Below, one piece after another: positions 60,901 to 64,000 of a stretch of DNA of 64,000 nucleotides. Positions within the stretch are counted from its first letter, which is position 1. Each line of letters begins with the position of its first letter. The DNA is from Gemmatimonadota bacterium (lineage in GTDB: Bacteria > Gemmatimonadota > Gemmatimonadetes > Longimicrobiales > Gaopeijiaceae). Where the stretch lies: positions 62,001-126,000 of the forward strand of contig JAJDTB010000050.1 of assembly GCA_022827345.1 (NCBI GenBank), written 5' to 3'. A model generated the notes under the pieces. The model saw nothing but the letters and a program-made list of their open reading frames with translations, was not told where the DNA came from and did no database searches. The position numbers and the translations under genes were made by a program.

Positions 60901-62103
60901 GGTTTCGGCCTCCGCTTCGTCCCCTACCTGATCGCCGTCGGGGCGCGGCACCTGACCCTGATGGACCGGGATCCGGACAGGGGACGGGACGTCGACTGGA
61001 TCCGGCAGAAAACCACCCTGTCGAAGATGGACCAGGACTACGAAATCGACATCGTGGCGGGCGATGTGCGAAGCGAGGATGACGTGCGTCGCTGTGTCTC
61101 ACAGCTGCAGCGGCCCCTGAAGGGCGTGTTCCATCTCGCCGGAACCCTCGAGGATCGCTCCCTCCTCGACACGTCTCCCGAGTCGCTCAACCGGGTTTTC
61201 GCGCCCAAGGCCCGGGGTGCACTGAATCTCCACCGCGCCACCACCGACCGCAACCTGGACTATTTCGTCCTCTTTTCGTCCATAGCCTCGACCTTCGGCA
61301 ACCTCGGACAGATCAACTACAGCGGCGCGAGCGCCTTCCTCGACGGGCTGGCATCGTGGCGGCGCCGGCGTGGCCTTCCCGCCCTTTCCTACAACCTGGG
61401 TCCGGTGACCGAGGTGGGCATGGCGGCGCGCAGCCTCCACGTGATGCGGCTGATGCGGGCGGCCGGCATGACGACCGTGAGCGCCAACTTCGCGATCGCC
61501 AATCTCGACTATGCCCTGCGCACCATGCCCGACCAGGACCACCTCGTCACCGCGCTCTTCGCCAACCCGCCCTGGTCCGTCGATTCTCCCGACTACATGC
61601 GCAACGGACGGCTTGTGAACAACCAGGCGGCATTCGAGGTGGATGTGGGCGGTGATTTGACCGTCGATGGCGTAGTCGCCCAGATCTCGGCCAAGGTGGC
61701 CGAACTGTGCGGCCACGACGAGGGTGAAATGACCGAACCGTTGTCCAGCTTCGGGCTGACGTCGGTCTCGGTGGCCGAACTGGGCGCCTTCATCCAGACC
61801 CAGTTCAACCACCAGGTCAGCGCGCTGGAACTGATGACGACCGCAACGGCCCTGTCCCTCGCGCAGACGATCGTCGAGGGGTCGGCATCGGACGGAGAGG
61901 CCGAGGTCGAAGCCGAAGCCGATGGTTCAGCCGCGGTTTCCGAACAGTCCCATCGGCGCGCACGACGGCGAAGCTCTCCCTTCGCGAACAGGATCGAGGA
62001 CCACTTCCCGAACGGCGGGCCCGGCCCGGCCGACGGCTTCGACGCACCCGGGTCTCGCTCGATGCCCACCGCTGCGCCGCCGGCCGTCTCCGCGGGGGAT
62101 TGA
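54979..62103 (+). CDS. Single-module highly reducing type I polyketide synthase
   Basis: 2374 residues from ATG 54979 (GGAG 8 nt upstream; GTG 54970 is less likely). Domains in order: KS about 13-436 with Cys180 in TACSASL, His324 in EAHATGT and His363 in NVGHLE; AT with Ser632 in GHSSGE and a malonyl-type AFHS; DH with His945 in DHRVHRAPIIP (usual Gly replaced by Arg) and a candidate Asp in TDGGLQ; a decayed methyltransferase region about 1220-1420 without a SAM motif; ER with LNFRDVM and SAMGGVGQAA near 1768; KR with TGGLGGFG near 1970 and Tyr2114; ACP with Ser2262 in GLTSVSV. It has no release domain; the reductase/sulfotransferase gene starts 6 bp later. The architecture resembles heterocyst-glycolipid-type PKSs. 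Product probably a saturated chain. Confidence 0.93.
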   Translation: MSLEAAKRAVPVAIVGYAYRMPGGIVTDDDFWRLLSRRDIVREPITDRYGRGYQPIGGFSGPGRFGSAYEGLIRDEGEQRMDPGLFGVSRHEVTYMDPQIRMLLGCAWECCERAGWDLHALRNSPTGVFIGSQVASTANWRAMYGTNEFSILSIDASMLANRISYHLNLMGPSVACATACSASLTALHTAVNAIVQGDCDQALVGAATYLGSARCSTSFNALGVISPDGRCHSFDADANGYMRSEGSFVFAIKPLEAAERDGDHIHAVIEATAVNTAGTADDSGGLAQGRYITAPTRHSQVELMRAARERAGLGPEDFDYIEAHATGTVVGDRIEGNAIAEAFGGVERDVPLRVASVKSNVGHLEAAAFGCALLKVVVMMQRRTFAPISRNFLAPNLEIDFDSCPMQVQTVCEPFPDRPVVVGINSFGFGGANGHCVVREYRPEQPRVWSLPPAPDAGFMIPLSGRTGNALTESARHLRRALDLPDFDLYTLAGNLGRRRTHFPTRTAFAVRDREELAQALDTFVEDPSPVSTADEGECRVAMVFSGQGTQWAGCGQALYDADPVFSRVVDAVEEEWRRHSDVSLRAACFTASQEELDEVQLAQPAIFMIQCALVELLATWGVHPDCVVGHSSGEVAAAYASGALSLADATHLVYHRATLQQRVAGSGRLLAIGLDRPGVEDLLAELSISFRSGNHRRAQVEIACENSPANTVICGTEAELGPVMAELDRRALQNRLIPGNIAFHSTAMDPLHDDAAEALAFLNGRAFDADVPMVSSVTGEVVERLDNAYWWSNIREPVRFAAAMETIRRDYRPHVLLEIAPHSALQPLIRQCLEVGAPAAASIPTLMKDEDVCLGFQEALGALYRAGAILDFESQYPRPEPVTHLLPGHPKDEIAASDDLCDDEMFVHRGEYSHGPMVGHRVPCDHILYEARLSARDFPWLTDHRVHRAPIIPAAGYIELILQAFSGDPVNIEEIEFLQHTPVGKTPVRLQTALFPVPNAAGQFTFTISSRSFEDDDAGTLHCRGRVRRVDPDHPVGAFATLDEVLASDFDPEPLGTGDEFYEQIEAVVGDDFEFGPEFRSVRRIDMDRDSTDMLLDIEVDERLWVTAQEEGYVMYPPLTDGGLQIFLRYLMRLPDFFSMPQRACDVTFLRPPTGPRIACHLVDTGEWYDVDERGQYTKPLGELYIGRLSFYDRTTGHLIAHIGEYHSFNSNPRWSDVPDSKHRIEWQPRFVPPAPPIGDAIRDGEVDPAALIAALEQGGIGHRYACRVIEVAGGRKPDQAILNKCVKYLSGSDAQSELWILGRDEDCTRAHYEAFNHREAALRFAQLDPMSEQARDLDMSSGLLRPAAAEVLFLHSEAAAYGPDQWALLHRMIVPGGLALVCHDDGDSVEPAEGWARVHAGTRTTLLQAPRSYAEPCAAPDETEGAGPRWVIGEPESRASDWVTMLDSPQVHQIPWESYESGDFASLDEWPWAADLGAIDLFIGPDSTDPTGERAVWQLVGLLQALAPFRLENATRNCRITVVTHGAVCDVDDPRGSALWGAVRSIALELLAEDTGIGFQLVDLGAKGDLDALALLDRLNLRERELAVREGRLWAPRVISVRERSPLVPSGEDPPYRLRLDNPGQVSGLQMTTCALPRLGPDDVEIEVAAAALNFRDVMVTLGLLPAMAYERSALGREVGIEGSGVVRRVGDGVKRLEVGDEVAVTVGGCIGNRVVVNEHLAFLKPPRISMEEAASSLSVYVTAYYSLIHLARLREGQRVLIHSAMGGVGQAAIALAKHVGAEIYTTAGNASKRHRLLEMGAQGAFDSHSHKWYDDLMEATDGEGVDVVLNSLAGHRIALCLKALRPSGWHCEIGKVDIYTDNSLSLRVFRKNLRFAAIDVDRLMLDDPVLSHILSQACLDLMAEGAVPPPALTAFPYRDHAKALRLMTTGRHQGKLVLTAPPAGTDRGFGIADARPFLDPDATYLVTGGLGGFGLRFVPYLIAVGARHLTLMDRDPDRGRDVDWIRQKTTLSKMDQDYEIDIVAGDVRSEDDVRRCVSQLQRPLKGVFHLAGTLEDRSLLDTSPESLNRVFAPKARGALNLHRATTDRNLDYFVLFSSIASTFGNLGQINYSGASAFLDGLASWRRRRGLPALSYNLGPVTEVGMAARSLHVMRLMRAAGMTTVSANFAIANLDYALRTMPDQDHLVTALFANPPWSVDSPDYMRNGRLVNNQAAFEVDVGGDLTVDGVVAQISAKVAELCGHDEGEMTEPLSSFGLTSVSVAELGAFIQTQFNHQVSALELMTTATALSLAQTIVEGSASDGEAEVEAEADGSAAVSEQSHRRARRRSSPFANRIEDHFPNGGPGPADGFDAPGSRSMPTAAPPAVSAGD

Positions 62104-62109
62104 TTCGTC

Positions 62110-64000
62110 ATGACGCCTGTATCCGGGGCCACGCACCCCGTCCCGCGGCTGGTCGGAACCCTTCCGCCCGACTGCGAGAGGGACCTTTCGACCCTGCGCA
62201 GCCTGGTCCGCAGCGCCTTCTCGGACGCGACCCCGGCCGCCGCCACCTCTCCAGCCGACTTCCGCCATGTCCTGGTCACCGGCGCGACCGGATTCATGGG
62301 CCGGTTCCTCGTGCGGGACCTGCTCGAACACGACGCCGCGCTGATCGTCCACTGCATTGTGCGGGCGGAGACCGCCGAGGAAGGACTCGCGCGACTGCGG
62401 GCCAACATGCGGCACGCGGAAACATGGGATGACGCCTTCGAGTCTCGGATCCGTGTCCATCCCGGTGATATGGCGGAGCCTAGCTTCGGGCTCCCCAGCG
62501 ACGATTTCGACCGGCTGTGCCGGCAGATCGATGCGGTCTACCACCTCGCGGCTTCCCTCAGTCTCAGCTCATCCTACCGGTCCCTTCGCCGCGTCAACGT
62601 GCTGGGCGTGCAGAATGTACTGGGCCTGTGCCTGACAACGCGGCTCAAGCACCTGTTCTACGTGTCGACCATGGGGGTGTTTCCGGAGTACATCTTTTCG
62701 TTCGCGCGGGAATTCCGCGATTGCCGCATCGGCGATCACGCCCAGCCGGACCTCGCCCGCATGAAACGGGTGATCCCGCTCGGGTTCCTCGGCTACCCCT
62801 GGAGCAAGCTCGTGGCCGAGCAGGCCGTGCTGTTCGCACACGCTGTCGGTTTGCCCGTGGCGGTATTCCGCATGGGCCAGACCAGCCAGGCCTCCAGCGG
62901 GTACACGCAACAAGACAACCTCGCGCAGCGTCTGTTCGCGGCGGTAGTCGATATCGGCATGATCCCCCAGGGATTGACGGCGCAGTTCGCCGACGACCCG
63001 GTCGATACGCTGAGCCGGATCTGCACCGACATTTCGCTGAACCCCAACCGGCGCTTCACCCTCTACAGCTGCTGCAACCCCAATCCGTCCTACAGGACCA
63101 TTCGCTTCGCCGAACTCGGACTGGAGTATCCGGAAGTCCCCTACCTCACCTTCAAACGTGCCTGTCAGGCTCGCCGCGACGCTTCGCCGGTCGCCCGCAA
63201 CTGGGCCATGCTCGACCACTTCGCCCCCTATTGGTTCGGGGAAGGAGAGCCTGTCCGCAACCTGCCAATCTCCGACCGGGCGATTCGCGAGGACAGTCCG
63301 AGCGCCGTCGAATGGCCGGGACCGCTCACCAGGTACGCACGCTACAGCCGCTGGATCAGGAACCATGACGACGAGTGGCCCCATCCGATCCCACGTCGCC
63401 GCGTCAGCCTCGACAACCTCCTGGACCAGGCTCGGCGTTACGCAGACGACAACGGTGTGTCGTTCGAGTCCACGTACCCCGATTGGATGATCGAGGGACT
63501 GACCCGCTTCGTGGACGCCGTTAATTCGCCGGAATCGGACTTGCGCAGACGCCGAATCGCGCACTGTGTCTTCGACCTCTGCCGGGTCCTGCGCAACAAC
63601 GCCGAGCTGGCGAGCGAACGGCGGCGGTTGCCGGACATAGGGCGGCAGGAGATCGTTCAGCCGGTGTTCGTCGTGGGCATCAACAGGACGGGAACGACTT
63701 TCCTGCACCGCCTGCTGGCCCGTGACCGGCAGTTCTGGGCGCTTCGAGCCTACGAATACGTCGAGCCGGTCGTCCCGGACGGCGACTACGCGGCGGTCGC
63801 CGGCACGCCCGGGGATCCGCGCCGGATCAAGGCAGCCGACGTATTCGAGGCATCGGGCATCGTCGATTCCTTTGCGGGAGTCCACCACCTGACGCTCGAC
63901 GAATTCGAAGAGGACATCCCGATCCTCAGGCTCTCGCTCAAGTCATGGGTGTTCACGACCCGATATCGCATTCCGCAGTACGAGCGGTGGCTCGAGGAGG
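62110..64000 (+). CDS. Thioester reductase-sulfotransferase fusion (runs off right edge)
   Basis: 630 residues visible from ATG 62110 with no stop before the edge. Residues about 50-330 form an NAD-binding thioester/fatty-acyl reductase domain: VTGATGFMGRFLV (GxxGxxG near 58), VYHLAASLSLSSSYRSL, YVSTMGV and the catalytic pair in YPWSK near 228. The middle resembles the reductase C-terminal part. From about residue 515, VFVVGINRTGTTFLHRLLAR matches the 5'-phosphosulfate-binding loop of PAPS sulfotransferases, followed by acidic LDEFEEDIPILRL. Expected role: reductive release of the PKS chain to aldehyde or alcohol, then sulfation. The order reductase then sulfotransferase in one chain is unusual. 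The full C terminus and any third domain cannot be seen. Confidence 0.88.
   Translation, partial: MTPVSGATHPVPRLVGTLPPDCERDLSTLRSLVRSAFSDATPAAATSPADFRHVLVTGATGFMGRFLVRDLLEHDAALIVHCIVRAETAEEGLARLRANMRHAETWDDAFESRIRVHPGDMAEPSFGLPSDDFDRLCRQIDAVYHLAASLSLSSSYRSLRRVNVLGVQNVLGLCLTTRLKHLFYVSTMGVFPEYIFSFAREFRDCRIGDHAQPDLARMKRVIPLGFLGYPWSKLVAEQAVLFAHAVGLPVAVFRMGQTSQASSGYTQQDNLAQRLFAAVVDIGMIPQGLTAQFADDPVDTLSRICTDISLNPNRRFTLYSCCNPNPSYRTIRFAELGLEYPEVPYLTFKRACQARRDASPVARNWAMLDHFAPYWFGEGEPVRNLPISDRAIREDSPSAVEWPGPLTRYARYSRWIRNHDDEWPHPIPRRRVSLDNLLDQARRYADDNGVSFESTYPDWMIEGLTRFVDAVNSPESDLRRRRIAHCVFDLCRVLRNNAELASERRRLPDIGRQEIVQPVFVVGINRTGTTFLHRLLARDRQFWALRAYEYVEPVVPDGDYAAVAGTPGDPRRIKAADVFEASGIVDSFAGVHHLTLDEFEEDIPILRLSLKSWVFTTRYRIPQYERWLEE

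Noticed and set aside
1..64000. tRNA, rRNA, riboswitch (for example a glycine riboswitch before the GcvT-like gene)
   Set aside because: I found no sequence with the conserved tRNA arms, rRNA segments or riboswitch cores by eye; a covariance-model search (tRNAscan-SE, Infernal) would be decisive.

Overview
The window is GC-rich, densely packed bacterial DNA with no rRNA, tRNA or CRISPR array that I could see. The gene content suggests a heterotrophic Gram-negative: a TonB-dependent receptor with a carboxypeptidase-regulatory domain, two secreted S9 peptidases, many Tat or lipoprotein signals, DUF4159 and DUF3179 proteins, a GMC dehydrogenase with its Tat subunit, and a lutABC operon. The style fits Gemmatimonadota or a similar GC-rich phylum, possibly marine or host-associated. 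That placement is inference; no phylogenetic marker is present.

Layout. 1-7.5 kb: a truncated MFS permease, a SprT-like protein, a BCCT transporter, a Tat-exported FMN-dependent hydroxy-acid oxidase, two FKBP lipoproteins separated by a 161-bp MITE-like element, and a nucleotidyltransferase with a small partner. 7.6-16.8 kb: an Nramp-like transporter and an S9 peptidase on the minus strand, then a plus-strand operon (thioesterase, MDR reductase, second Nramp-like transporter, small membrane protein, acyl-CoA synthetase) and a GT2 glycosyltransferase. 16.8-24 kb: a long minus-strand run reading, from its 5' end, GMC-dehydrogenase small subunit, GMC subunit, DUF4159, DUF1326, DUF2182, LutA, LutB, LutC. 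24.2-28.8 kb: a minus-strand set of STAS protein, CysD, CysN/C and a sterol C24-methyltransferase homologue. 29-38.3 kb: a Tat-exported class V aminotransferase, a circularly permuted DAAO-like lipoprotein, a GcvT-like protein, two phytoene-desaturase-like oxidoreductases, a DmdA-like protein and a second STAS protein. 38.3-54.7 kb: an epimerase/reductase, a permease with a C-terminal ATPase-like domain, a TonB receptor, and a series of secreted hydrolases. 55-64 kb: a single-module fully reducing type I PKS followed 6 bp later by a thioester-reductase/sulfotransferase fusion that runs off the right edge.

How the genes may work together. The PKS has KS-AT-DH-pseudoMT-ER-KR-ACP architecture and the next protein carries an NAD-binding reductase and a PAPS-type sulfotransferase. 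Together they could build a saturated chain, release it reductively and sulfate the resulting alcohol. CysD and CysN/C, 27-35 kb away, would supply PAPS and are coupled to a sterol methyltransferase gene. This PKS/reductase/sulfotransferase set, and the sulfate-activation/sterol-methyltransferase operon, are the strongest candidates for undescribed biology here.

Non-coding structure. Three intergenic loci (645-729, 7445-7529, 52041-52152) share a precisely phased repeat: a 34-nt hairpin plus a 17-nt linker, 51-nt period. A 40-nt AT-rich sequence occurs twice in the same orientation at 24169 and 41276, 17.1 kb apart. An 18-bp Rex-type palindrome occurs upstream of the first desaturase-like gene and again inside lutC.
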